Source: Terriglobia bacterium
GTDB lineage: Bacteria > Acidobacteriota > Terriglobia > UBA7540
Length of the DNA stretch: 20,200 nucleotides
Assembly (NCBI GenBank): GCA_030040515.1
Contig: JASHTO010000528.1
Span: 1 to 20,200 of the forward strand
Direction: 5' to 3'
Shown piece after piece: positions 1-6,367 of this stretch (the stretch's first letter is position 1; each line of letters starts with the position of its first letter). The notes below the pieces were generated by a model. That model worked only from the letters and a program-made list of their open reading frames with translations, was not told where the DNA came from and made no database searches. The translations under genes and the position numbers were made by a program.

Positions 1-1
1 T

Positions 2-847
2 CGAACCTCACCTTTGCCGGTAGTCGTCAAGGTTGTCGAGCCCTGGATGGCGCCTCGCGGGTTTAAGAGCACGGTGATTATTTCCGAGCGACAGCCCCTG
101 ATTGACTATTGCGAAAACTTCGCGAGTCAGGACCCCAATACGACGCTGATGCTTCAGGAAATGATTCCCACTTCCGCGGGAGAAGATTGGTTTGTTCATG
201 GATACTGCGACACTCAAGGAAATCCCGTCGCAGTGTTCACGGGCATCAAGCTGAGGTCCTATCCGGCATTTGCCGGGCCCACAACCTGCGCCCGCTCGGT
301 GTGCAACGAGGTGCTGCGCGATCAAGCCATTGCACTCCTGAAGGGCGTTGGCTATCGGGGAATCATGGATCTTGACTTCCGGTTCGACCGGAGGGACGGC
401 CGCTACAAACTGGTGGATTTCAATCCCCGCATCGGCGCGCAATTCCGGATTTTCCAGACCGCGGATGGAACCGACGTCGTGCGCGCGCTCTACCGGGATC
501 TCACCGGGCAGGCTTTGTCCGTGGCAAAGCAAATCGACGGCCGGACATTTATCGCGGAAATTTCAGACTTGCTCGCCGGCGGCGCCTATTGGCGGTGCGG
601 AGCATTGAGTCTCAGGGATTGGTGGAGTTCGATCCGCAGAATTGACGAAACCGCATGGTTCGCCGCCAACGATCCCCTCCCCTTCCTGGTAATGTGCCTG
701 CACCTTCCGTTTCGTGCTCTGATGCGCGCGCTGAGTTTGACCCCCAGGCGTTCCCAGGTTGGGAACGCCCTCCATTCTCCCTTATCCACCGGCGATGAGG
801 ACCCGGTGGCGAAGGGAACAAGGGAAATCCCCTTCCATATCAAATGA
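2..847 (+). CDS. ATP-grasp domain protein (carboxylate-amine ligase-like), 5' end outside window
   Basis: This is the C-terminal part of an ATP-grasp enzyme, a family that couples ATP hydrolysis through an acyl-phosphate to ligation of a carboxylate with an amine or thiol. The frame is open to the first bases of the window, and the first in-frame start-like codon (TTG at 14) has no ribosome binding site, so the gene starts upstream. The first visible residues resemble the ATP-binding 'P-VVVK' strand. The stretch around 366-450 carries an Asp-rich strand and then VDFNPRIG, matching the Mg-binding D-x-N-P-R signature of the fold. The last 90 residues or so, after the ATP-grasp core, are not recognised. 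The substrate cannot be told from the sequence. The stop codon overlaps the 3' end of the opposite-strand beta-helix gene by 8 bases. The fold assignment is good; the exact reaction is unknown. Confidence 0.8.
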   Translation, partial: RTSPLPVVVKVVEPWMAPRGFKSTVIISERQPLIDYCENFASQDPNTTLMLQEMIPTSAGEDWFVHGYCDTQGNPVAVFTGIKLRSYPAFAGPTTCARSVCNEVLRDQAIALLKGVGYRGIMDLDFRFDRRDGRYKLVDFNPRIGAQFRIFQTADGTDVVRALYRDLTGQALSVAKQIDGRTFIAEISDLLAGGAYWRCGALSLRDWWSSIRRIDETAWFAANDPLPFLVMCLHLPFRALMRALSLTPRRSQVGNALHSPLSTGDEDPVAKGTREIPFHIK

Positions 848-2408
848 CGGGGGAATCCCTCAGCGCCAAAGTCCGTGAAGCTCTCTTGGAACTCATGTTC
901 CTGGGGGTTACGGAGGTGTTGGGGAAGGGTGTCAGCGTAGAACCCGTCGTCACGGCTTCTCCAACGACAGCCGAGTAGAATTCGGACAAGGTCATGGGAT
1001 AACCCATCCAATAGAAATAAGTGGTCGACGGGTTCCCCAAGATCCAGGTGTTCGGTTGAAACTGGTTGTTCCAGCTCGTGTAGACCGAATTGTCATAACC
1101 GCTGCCCTCGATGACGATCCCGGCCGCCATTCCGGTATTTTGCGTAACCCAGTTGCTGTTGACATTCACGCTTTGCAGCGTATAAGGCGTACCATTCGGC
1201 CCATTACCCCGGCTTACCAGGATGCCCCCGATGCCGTCCATGCAGTTGGTCACCGTGTTGAAATAAACGGACACGTTCGTGGAATCCACGATCAGGATTC
1301 CGGCGCCATACCAGATGCCGGTTCCGTCCGGGTTTGATGCGTCGTCCCAGATGTAGTTGCTGCTGATGGTCACATTGTTGCTAATCTCGCTCAAAACGCC
1401 CGCCTCAATGTTTCCGGTAAACTGGTTCCCGTTGCAGTTCACGTTCTGGCTGTTGATGTCGATCCAGAAACCGGGGCCGTAATTGCCGTAGGAGGAGTTG
1501 TACTCAAAGGTCAGATCCTGAACGCTGCCGAATTTGGCCCCGCCCGCTTCCCAATAGTACGAATATCCGCTGTAGTTGTTGTAATAAATCTGATTGTTTT
1601 GAACGAGGACGGAGGTTCCTCCTCCGCCGACTCCGAGCTGGCCGTTGTTGTGCACATTGTTGCCATCCACATACATTCCGTTGCCGGTCCTGATTCCGGT
1701 GCCGTGGTTGTAGCGGACCTCATTGCCGATCACGGACCAGTAGTTGCTTCCGTTCGATCCGTCGATGGCTCCCGTCATGGCCAGGCACGCGTATTTCTCA
1801 ATAATCAGGTTGGAGATCGTAACCGACGTGGCCCCGCCGGAAAAAGCGTAGGGAAGCAGGCTGATTTCCACGTTGTTGCCGTTGGGATCGTCGCCCATGT
1901 AGACATTCCCGGTGCTGTAGTCAAGATACCAGGTGCCAGGGCCCACGGCGGAAAGGCTTGTGACCCGCTGCTTCAGAGAGCTGTTGAAAAAAAGGTCTTC
2001 CGGATAGATGCAGGCCGGCGTGGACGAATTACATTGGCCCGGGTAAGACGCCTGTTGCGTCACCTGGGCCTGCGCAACCCAGTAAGAGCCGCTTTGCGTG
2101 AAATTGGTCAGCAGCGCCGCTCCGCTCACCAGTGCCCCCGCTTGCCCCACAAACGAATCGTAGTTTTGCGGCTGGACAGATTGGAGCCGGTACGTTCCGG
2201 GTGTCAGTGAGAATGTCGTGCCCGGGGGATTCTGGTTCACCAGTGTTTGCAGATTCTGGCCCGGATAGACGGTCACGGTCTGCTGAGCCCAGCAATTTGA
2301 ACTTTGCCACATGTCGAAAGACCCGAAGGCGTTTGCAAGGGCAAGCAGGGCCACGTAAAAAGCGCCCCGGAGTGTGATCCGCCTAAGGGTCCTGGTTTTT
2401 GAATTCAT
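840..2408 (-). CDS. Secreted right-handed parallel beta-helix (PbH1 repeat) protein
   Basis: 522 residues. The N-terminus has a basic stretch (KTRTLRR), a hydrophobic core (about residues 16-28) and a likely signal peptidase site after NCWA (about residue 41), so export is predicted. Residues about 190-440 are rich in Asn, Gly, Ser and Tyr, with repeating N-x-[VI]-x-x-N units such as VQNNQIYYNN, VTISSNYIW and VSVYFNTV. These are typical of pectate-lyase-like or NosD-like beta-helix repeats. Such proteins are often extracellular polysaccharide lyases, hydrolases or adhesins, but no catalytic residues could be assigned. The ATG is well supported: GGAGG lies 6 bases upstream. The gene is convergent with the ATP-grasp gene and overlaps it by 8 bases at the stop codons. 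Nothing nearby indicates the substrate. Confidence 0.85.
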   Translation of the reverse strand: MNSKTRTLRRITLRGAFYVALLALANAFGSFDMWQSSNCWAQQTVTVYPGQNLQTLVNQNPPGTTFSLTPGTYRLQSVQPQNYDSFVGQAGALVSGAALLTNFTQSGSYWVAQAQVTQQASYPGQCNSSTPACIYPEDLFFNSSLKQRVTSLSAVGPGTWYLDYSTGNVYMGDDPNGNNVEISLLPYAFSGGATSVTISNLIIEKYACLAMTGAIDGSNGSNYWSVIGNEVRYNHGTGIRTGNGMYVDGNNVHNNGQLGVGGGGTSVLVQNNQIYYNNYSGYSYYWEAGGAKFGSVQDLTFEYNSSYGNYGPGFWIDINSQNVNCNGNQFTGNIEAGVLSEISNNVTISSNYIWDDASNPDGTGIWYGAGILIVDSTNVSVYFNTVTNCMDGIGGILVSRGNGPNGTPYTLQSVNVNSNWVTQNTGMAAGIVIEGSGYDNSVYTSWNNQFQPNTWILGNPSTTYFYWMGYPMTLSEFYSAVVGEAVTTGSTLTPFPNTSVTPRNMSSKRASRTLALRDSPVI

Positions 2409-2641
2409 TCAATCCTCCAATGAGGTACGCAATTTTTTCGAGATTTAGGGCTCACAAAGCGCTGCGTGGAGACTCTGCTGAGGGGTTTTGAGAGGCCACG
2501 ATCCCAGATTCAGCCCGCGCATGAGGGTATTTGAGGAGGGCTCCAGGAAAAATCGGCAGGCTGCTGAATTTCACATAGGACTTTTTCTAGCGCGTTTGTA
2601 GGAGATTTTCGGACAAGAAAATGGAGGATTTTGAAGCTATC

Positions 2642-2759
2642 GAGGATTGCAAAATATAGTGACATCAACCCCTTGTAGCGCCGGTCTACGACCGGCGGTC
2701 TTTCGGCGCTCGCAGAGTGCCGCTCCAGCGAACGGTTGTCACTATATTTTGCAATCCTC
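2642..2759. repeat. 118-bp element with 23-bp perfect terminal inverted repeats
   Basis: Bases 2642-2664 are the exact reverse complement of 2737-2759 (arm begins GAGGATTGCAAAATATAG). The 72-bp interior contains a second palindrome, GCCGGTC-tac-GACCGGC (about 2681-2697), then a GGCGCT...GTGCCGC segment. No open reading frame fits inside and no clear target-site duplication flanks it. It looks like a MITE-like or REPIN-like non-autonomous element, or a large cruciform or hairpin. The symmetry is seen directly; the element class is inferred. Confidence 0.7.
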
Positions 2760-2830
2760 AGTAGTAAGGCGGGGACGAGCGGGTTAGGTATCGGCGGGAT
2801 GGATCAGTTTCGTTTTGCGGCAATCCGTTG

Positions 2831-2859
2831 GGAGATCCCCAGGCTTTGCCGGGGCGGGA
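2831..2859. repeat. REP-like palindrome (CCCCGGCTTTGCCGGGG family)
   Basis: GATCCCCAGGCTTTGCCGGGG forms a short GC-rich hairpin with a TTT loop. Related copies in the same orientation lie at 5384-5411 and 12671-12700, with a shorter one at 12909-12923, which marks it as a dispersed repeat. Confidence 0.6.
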
Positions 2860-2950
2860 GCAGCTCTACCGTCAACGCACTACTCTGGATAGGTTGTGCC
2901 ACCTGTGAGCGGTTTCGGCTTGAATGATGACGCCAGGTTGAGTGATGACC

Positions 2951-3298
2951 TTAGCCGAGCTTATGGATTTCGCGAATGCGGGATGTGGTGACGCTGTGGT
3001 AGACCGGGTGATTGAAAAGCAGATACATTCCTTTGCCGATAAATCCAGGTTTGGGAATTGTGGGTGGCAGGCTGGGAATTGAACCCTCCACTTGAACGTT
3101 CACCGGCTTCGGGCAGAACAGGGGGTGGCCCGAGATCAGAACCTGGTCACCCGGGCGTTTGACAAGAGTGTAGTGGTGATGCTGGGTCTCGAGTTCAATC
3201 ACCGAACCTGTGGCGAGGTCGTTCAGGTAAACCCCCTCACCCGCTTCTGAGCCTTCCGTGCGATGATCGCGATCCGTTTGATGCATGCTCTTGTCCAT
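2951..3298 (-). CDS. Conserved hypothetical protein (115 aa)
   Basis: A small, probably cytosolic protein with no signal peptide or membrane segment. Residues about 22-60 (VYLNDLATGSVIELETQHHH and following) read like a compact beta-barrel, with repeated 'L-x-TGS-x-I-x-x-ET...Y-x-L' and 'V-x-ISGHPLFCP-x-PV' segments. A second half (GFIGKGMYLLF...TTSRIREI) has the same beta character. I recall similar small proteins from Acidobacteria without a known function, so this is a family resemblance only. The His triplet and the single Cys of HPLFCP could bind a metal, which is speculative. The ATG at 3298 lacks a close Shine-Dalgarno; a GGAGGTGAAA stretch lies farther upstream in a duplicated leader. 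Coding character is convincing; the role is unknown. Confidence 0.65.
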   Translation of the reverse strand: MDKSMHQTDRDHRTEGSEAGEGVYLNDLATGSVIELETQHHHYTLVKRPGDQVLISGHPLFCPKPVNVQVEGSIPSLPPTIPKPGFIGKGMYLLFNHPVYHSVTTSRIREIHKLG

Positions 3299-3400
3299 AA
3301 CATCTGGAAATATTTCCTTCGTGGTTTCACCTCCAACATTTCAGAAGTGGAAATATTGCCAATTTCACCTCCTCCTGATTCAAAAGCCTAAACAGAGCGG
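3299..3400 (-). promoter_or_regulatory. Duplicated leader segment upstream of the 115-aa gene
   Basis: On the minus strand two successive segments begin GGAGGTGAAA, continue to an ATATTTCCA core and end near ATGTT. They are imperfect direct repeats of about 35-40 bases immediately before the start codon. The proximal copy contains the perfect palindrome GGAAATATTTCC (3306-3317). Duplicated protein-binding sites or a duplicated ribosome-binding region are both possible. Confidence 0.35.
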
Positions 3401-3577
3401 TGGGATTATCCAATCGGGTAAAAACCCCAGGTTTTATGGGAGAAAATACCTGAGAAATAATCTTTCCGATGGGCTGTAAGAGTGTGAAACGTTCTTGCAC
3501 GTGGAAACGTCCGGCCACCGGCGGCGGAAAAGGCATTGCCCTCCCGGTGTGAGCGCAGTGATTTGAAGAGGGACTGC

Positions 3578-4657
3578 CTATGGCTTTGGCGGCTCAATAA
3601 CCATCCCATCCGTCGTGGCGCGGGCGATGGTAGCGAGCCCGTCCGGAGGCCCCACCGGAACGCTTTTGCGTGGAATCCCCGCATCCCGAATCTTGTAGAG
3701 TAACGACCGGTAACTGATGTTGAGTACACGCGCGGTTTTTTTGCGATTGCCTTGATTGGCGCTCAGAACCTGAAGAATGACTTTGCGCTCGGCTCCGCGC
3801 GCGGCGCTGCGGGCAATCCGCCGCAGGTTGACCGGTGGAGTTTCCACCGTCGCGGGTTCGCCGCCCAGCAACGCTTCCGTGACGGCATCTTCCGACCCCA
3901 GGATCGTGTAGCGGTTGACGAGGTTCTCAAGCTCCCGGATGTTTCCCGGCCAGGAATGTTCCCGGAGCAGGCGCATGGAATAAGGGGTGAACGGTGCCGC
4001 CGGCCGGCCATTTTCCCGTGAGTAGAGGTTCAGAAAAAACTCCGTGAGCGCGGGGATATCCTCCCGTCGCTCACGGAGTGGAGGAAGTTGCAGGGTTGCA
4101 ACACTCAGGCGATAGAAAAGGTCAGGGCGGAAACTGTCGCGGCGGACTTCCTGCTCCAGGGCGCGATGCGTGGTGCAGACCAGGCGCACGGCGAGGCTTT
4201 TTCCACCTTCAATGCGGAAGCGAAGCGCTTGCCCGTCTTGCAGCGCGTGAAGAAATTTTGCCTGCGCTCCGGCGCTGAGTTCGGCGACCTCATCGAGCAG
4301 CAATGTCCCGGCAACCATCCCTTCCGCATTTCCCGGTGGTTCGGAACCGGCGCCCGTAATCACCCCGGCCTCATCTCCAAAGAGCTTGCTTTCCAGCAGG
4401 GTTTCGGGTATCCCCGGGCAATGGACCTTGATAAACGGCCCGGACTTCCACGAGGAGTGGATGTGAACGAACCGGGCAATGATTTCTTTTCCCGTGCCGC
4501 TTTCTCCGCAAATCAGAAAGGGAACATGCGAGTCCGCCAGCTTGAGCGCTCGCTCGCGAACTTCCTGCATGGCGGCGGTGTGCCCAAAGATGAGTTCGCC
4601 GGGCGGAAGGCCGGCCGCGTCTAATGCCCAGACCGTTTCGACGAGATGGATGGGCAT
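3578..4657 (-). CDS. NtrC-family AAA+/Fis-type protein with altered GAFTGA loop
   Basis: 359 residues with the domain order of a bacterial enhancer-binding protein lacking its own receiver. A short N-terminus is followed by an AAA+ sigma-54 interaction domain (about 22-255) and a C-terminal Fis-type helix-turn-helix (about 290-328, NRKKTARVLNISYRSLLYKI). Visible motifs are Walker A GESGTGKE (51-58), Walker B TLLLDEV (118-124), the Arg-finger region FRPDLFYRLSV (177-186) and sensor II WPGNIRELEN (236-245). The sigma-54-contacting loop, normally GAFTGA, reads GVITGA (98-103), so the critical Phe is Ile; sensor I has TTH in place of the usual TN. ATG at 4657 is preceded by GAGG. The gene lies 121 bases downstream of a stand-alone receiver gene on the same strand, which may supply the missing regulatory domain. 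ATPase and DNA binding are likely; sigma-54 activation is doubtful. Confidence 0.9.
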   Translation of the reverse strand: MPIHLVETVWALDAAGLPPGELIFGHTAAMQEVRERALKLADSHVPFLICGESGTGKEIIARFVHIHSSWKSGPFIKVHCPGIPETLLESKLFGDEAGVITGAGSEPPGNAEGMVAGTLLLDEVAELSAGAQAKFLHALQDGQALRFRIEGGKSLAVRLVCTTHRALEQEVRRDSFRPDLFYRLSVATLQLPPLRERREDIPALTEFFLNLYSRENGRPAAPFTPYSMRLLREHSWPGNIRELENLVNRYTILGSEDAVTEALLGGEPATVETPPVNLRRIARSAARGAERKVILQVLSANQGNRKKTARVLNISYRSLLYKIRDAGIPRKSVPVGPPDGLATIARATTDGMVIEPPKP

Positions 4658-4778
4658 CAGGAGCGCCCTCTTTTCCCGCCTTGCGCGGTCGAAAGGCGCT
4701 GGTGCCTAGCATCCTCCTCATCCGCTGTTTGGCCCGGAATCACCGCAGCCGGCAGGCGATGCAAGTTCCCGCAACTGC

Positions 4779-5174
4779 TCATTCCGTTTGTTCCTTCTTT
4801 CTGTGACCGGATTTGGGCACGGACCATTGCCGGATCCTCGAGAGAATCTGCGCGAGGGGAGCGTTCTTGACCACAAAGCCGTCGGCACCGCTGCGCACGG
4901 CAGCCTCCCGGTAAGCGGGGCCGTCGACTGTTCCAAACATCACCACCACAGTATCCGGAAGCGATTCCTTCACTCGCCGCGTTGCTTCCAGTCCGTTCAG
5001 GCGTGGCAGATCCAAATCCATCAGCACCAGATGGGGCTTCAGGTTCTCGGCCTTTCGCACCGCCTCGAATCCATCCACCGCCTCACCCACAACCTTGCTG
5101 CTCAATTCCCTGTTTAATACGCGCCGCATAAAGGTGCGGAAGCCTTCATCGTCGTCAGCAATTAAAACCTGCAC
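4779..5174 (-). CDS. Stand-alone response regulator receiver protein
   Basis: A single CheY-like receiver domain of about 131 residues. The acidic pocket is ADDD (6-9), the phosphoacceptor is D53 in LMDLDLP and the conserved Lys is K103 in FVVKNA. No output domain follows; the C-terminus ends in a short basic tail. I chose the GTG at 5174 because GAGG lies about 5 bases upstream and it places the receiver at the very N-terminus, as is normal. An in-frame TTG at 5312 would add 46 residues but has no ribosome binding site and the extra sequence has no receiver character. The next gene downstream encodes an AAA+/Fis protein without receiver, so the two may form a split NtrC-type regulator. The partner kinase is not identified. 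Confidence 0.85.
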   Translation of the reverse strand: MQVLIADDDEGFRTFMRRVLNRELSSKVVGEAVDGFEAVRKAENLKPHLVLMDLDLPRLNGLEATRRVKESLPDTVVVMFGTVDGPAYREAAVRSGADGFVVKNAPLAQILSRIRQWSVPKSGHRKKEQTE

Positions 5175-5383
5175 GGGTCCTCGTTGAGTTGCGATCCGAT
5201 TGGCTTTTGCCTCAGCCCGGAAGCATTCTGAGGCCGTCCTCAACCCTTGACTTACCCTCCCACACAATAAATTCACAAGGGATGAATAACTATCCGGTGA
5301 GTTCTGGAACAAATTCGATGAAGATACTGGGGTGCCGTTGTAGGGGAAATGCCCGACGGTGCGGGACTGACGGAAGGAGCCTA

Positions 5384-5411
5384 GGAATCCCCGGCCTTGC
5401 CGGGGTGGCAG
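5384..5411. repeat. REP-like palindrome (CCCCGGCTTTGCCGGGG family)
   Basis: CCCCGGCCTTGCCGGGG forms a 7-bp GC stem, followed by TGGCAG. It is similar to copies at 2831 and 12671 and in the same orientation. Confidence 0.6.
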
Positions 5412-5454
5412 TAAAGGTTTGGCAGTTTCAATTTCCTGGCCTGTCGAGCGCGCT

Positions 5455-5622
5455 GAAGAGACGTCTCACCCCAGCTGATGAGTACGCCGGTTGCGAGCCA
5501 CCCTCTCCCCAGGGGAAAGGAAAAAAGATTTCGTAGGTGCGAGGCGCGCCAAAATCGTTTTTCCCCTCTCCGCGGGGAGAGGGTGATCCCGCCTAGGCGG
5601 GACCGGGTGAGGCGTCTCTTTC
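5455..5622. repeat. Nested inverted-repeat element (CCCTCTCCCC family)
   Basis: The outer arms GAAGAGACGTCTCACCCC (5455-5472) and GGGTGAGGCGTCTCTTTC (5605-5622) are near reverse complements. Inside them, CACCCTCTCCCC near 5500 pairs with GGGGAGAGGGTG near 5575. The interior has no gene. Simpler relatives of the inner motif occur at 15165-15194 and 18598-18618. It resembles a REPIN or MITE: two REP-like units in inverted orientation. Confidence 0.6.
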
Positions 5623-5650
5623 AGTCCCCTTTGCTGGGCCAGGCATTCTA

Positions 5651-5722
5651 AAGCCCGGGTCTGCCGGGGATTTCTCAAGGGGCGCAGAGCGCCGCTCCAG
5701 CACCGGGCGGGCACTTGCCCGC
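5651..5722. repeat. GC-rich hairpin cluster downstream of the stressosome operon
   Basis: GGCGCAGAGCGCC (about 5682-5695) and GCGGGCACTTGCCCGC (5707-5722) are perfect short hairpins. The second begins 11 bases past the last stop codon of the minus-strand operon. There is no T-run, so it is not a canonical intrinsic terminator, but it could protect the mRNA 3' end. The GCGCCGCTCCAG motif recalls the interior of the 2642-2759 element. Confidence 0.4.
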
Positions 5723-5733
5723 ACCCCAAAGGC

Positions 5734-6366
5734 TCACGGCTGCACCACCCCCCGGCGTATGGCGTAGCGTACCAATGTGGCGGTTTCGTGGATGTCGAGT
5801 TTTTCCATGATCCGGGTGCGGTAGGTTTCCGCGGTTTTGACACTGATGTCGAGCGTGGTGGCCACTTCCTTGGTGGTTTTGCCTTCCGCGATCAATTGCA
5901 GCACCTGGCGTTCGCGGGCGCTGAGGGGGTCGGGAGGAATTTCTGTTTTGTTCTGATAGGCCGAGACGACGGCTTGGGAAACTTCCGGGCTCAAGTAGGT
6001 CCCCCCGCGCGCGGCTTCGCGGATGGCGCGCACGAGATCGTCCGCGGCGTGGGTCTTCATGACGAAACCTTTGGCCCCGGCGCGCAGTCCTTCCAGGATG
6101 TAGCGCGAATCCGTGTGCATACTCAAAATCACCGTCCGGGTTTTGGCGGAAACCCGCTGCACTTCGCGCGCCGTGTCAATTCCGTTCAACAGGGGCATGG
6201 CGAGATCCAGGACTGCGACCTCCGGGTGGAGCTGCTCGACCAGTTTCAGCGCTTCCTGTCCGTTGGCGGCCTCGCCGACCACTTTGAAGCCTCCTCGTTC
6301 CAGCAGCGCTTTCAAACCTTCGCGGACGATTTGATGATCATCGGCTACAAACACGGTAATAGGCAT
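5734..6366 (-). CDS. NarL/LuxR-family response regulator, last gene of stressosome operon
   Basis: 210 residues: a receiver (1-120) with acidic residues DD (9-10), phosphoacceptor D54 in VLDLAMP and K104 in FVMKTH, then a LuxR-type helix-turn-helix (about 148-205, LSARERQVLQLIAEGKTTKE and following). It is a DNA-binding transcription factor, presumably phosphorylated by the histidine kinase encoded immediately upstream. The ATG at 6366 is firmly supported by GGAGG 6 bases upstream; that ribosome binding site overlaps the end of the kinase gene, whose stop codon ends 1 base before this ATG. The reading frame could be extended to 6396 but without reason. In context it is the likely transcriptional output of the RsbRST stressosome in place of sigma-B. 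Target genes are unknown. Confidence 0.92.
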   Translation of the reverse strand: MPITVFVADDHQIVREGLKALLERGGFKVVGEAANGQEALKLVEQLHPEVAVLDLAMPLLNGIDTAREVQRVSAKTRTVILSMHTDSRYILEGLRAGAKGFVMKTHAADDLVRAIREAARGGTYLSPEVSQAVVSAYQNKTEIPPDPLSARERQVLQLIAEGKTTKEVATTLDISVKTAETYRTRIMEKLDIHETATLVRYAIRRGVVQP

Positions 6367-6367
6367 T

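Larger units (their letters stand above)
2409..2950. other. Intergenic spacer with repeats, no convincing gene
   Basis: This 542-base gap holds a 23-bp perfect inverted-repeat element (2642-2759) and a REP-like palindrome (2831-2859), described separately. A short plus-strand open frame (2736-2927) begins inside the inverted-repeat arm and runs through the palindrome. It has no ribosome binding site and resembles no family, so I do not call it. The start of the gap carries the leader of the beta-helix gene. Confidence 0.6.
5175..5733. other. Repeat-filled intergenic region
   Basis: 559 bases without a credible gene, between the end of the stressosome operon and the split NtrC pair. It contains a REP-like palindrome (5384-5411), a nested inverted-repeat element (5455-5622) and a run of short GC-rich hairpins (5651-5722). 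Open frames here are artefacts of those GC-rich repeats. Confidence 0.6.

Noticed and set aside
1599..2210. 203-codon plus-strand open frame inside the beta-helix gene
   Set aside because: It is antisense to a clear signal-peptide and beta-helix coding sequence; the V/D/H-rich composition is a shadow of Asn- and Gly-rich repeats.
5175..5312. N-terminal extension of the receiver gene from a TTG at 5312
   Set aside because: No Shine-Dalgarno before the TTG and the added residues are not receiver-like; the GTG at 5174 has GAGG at good spacing.
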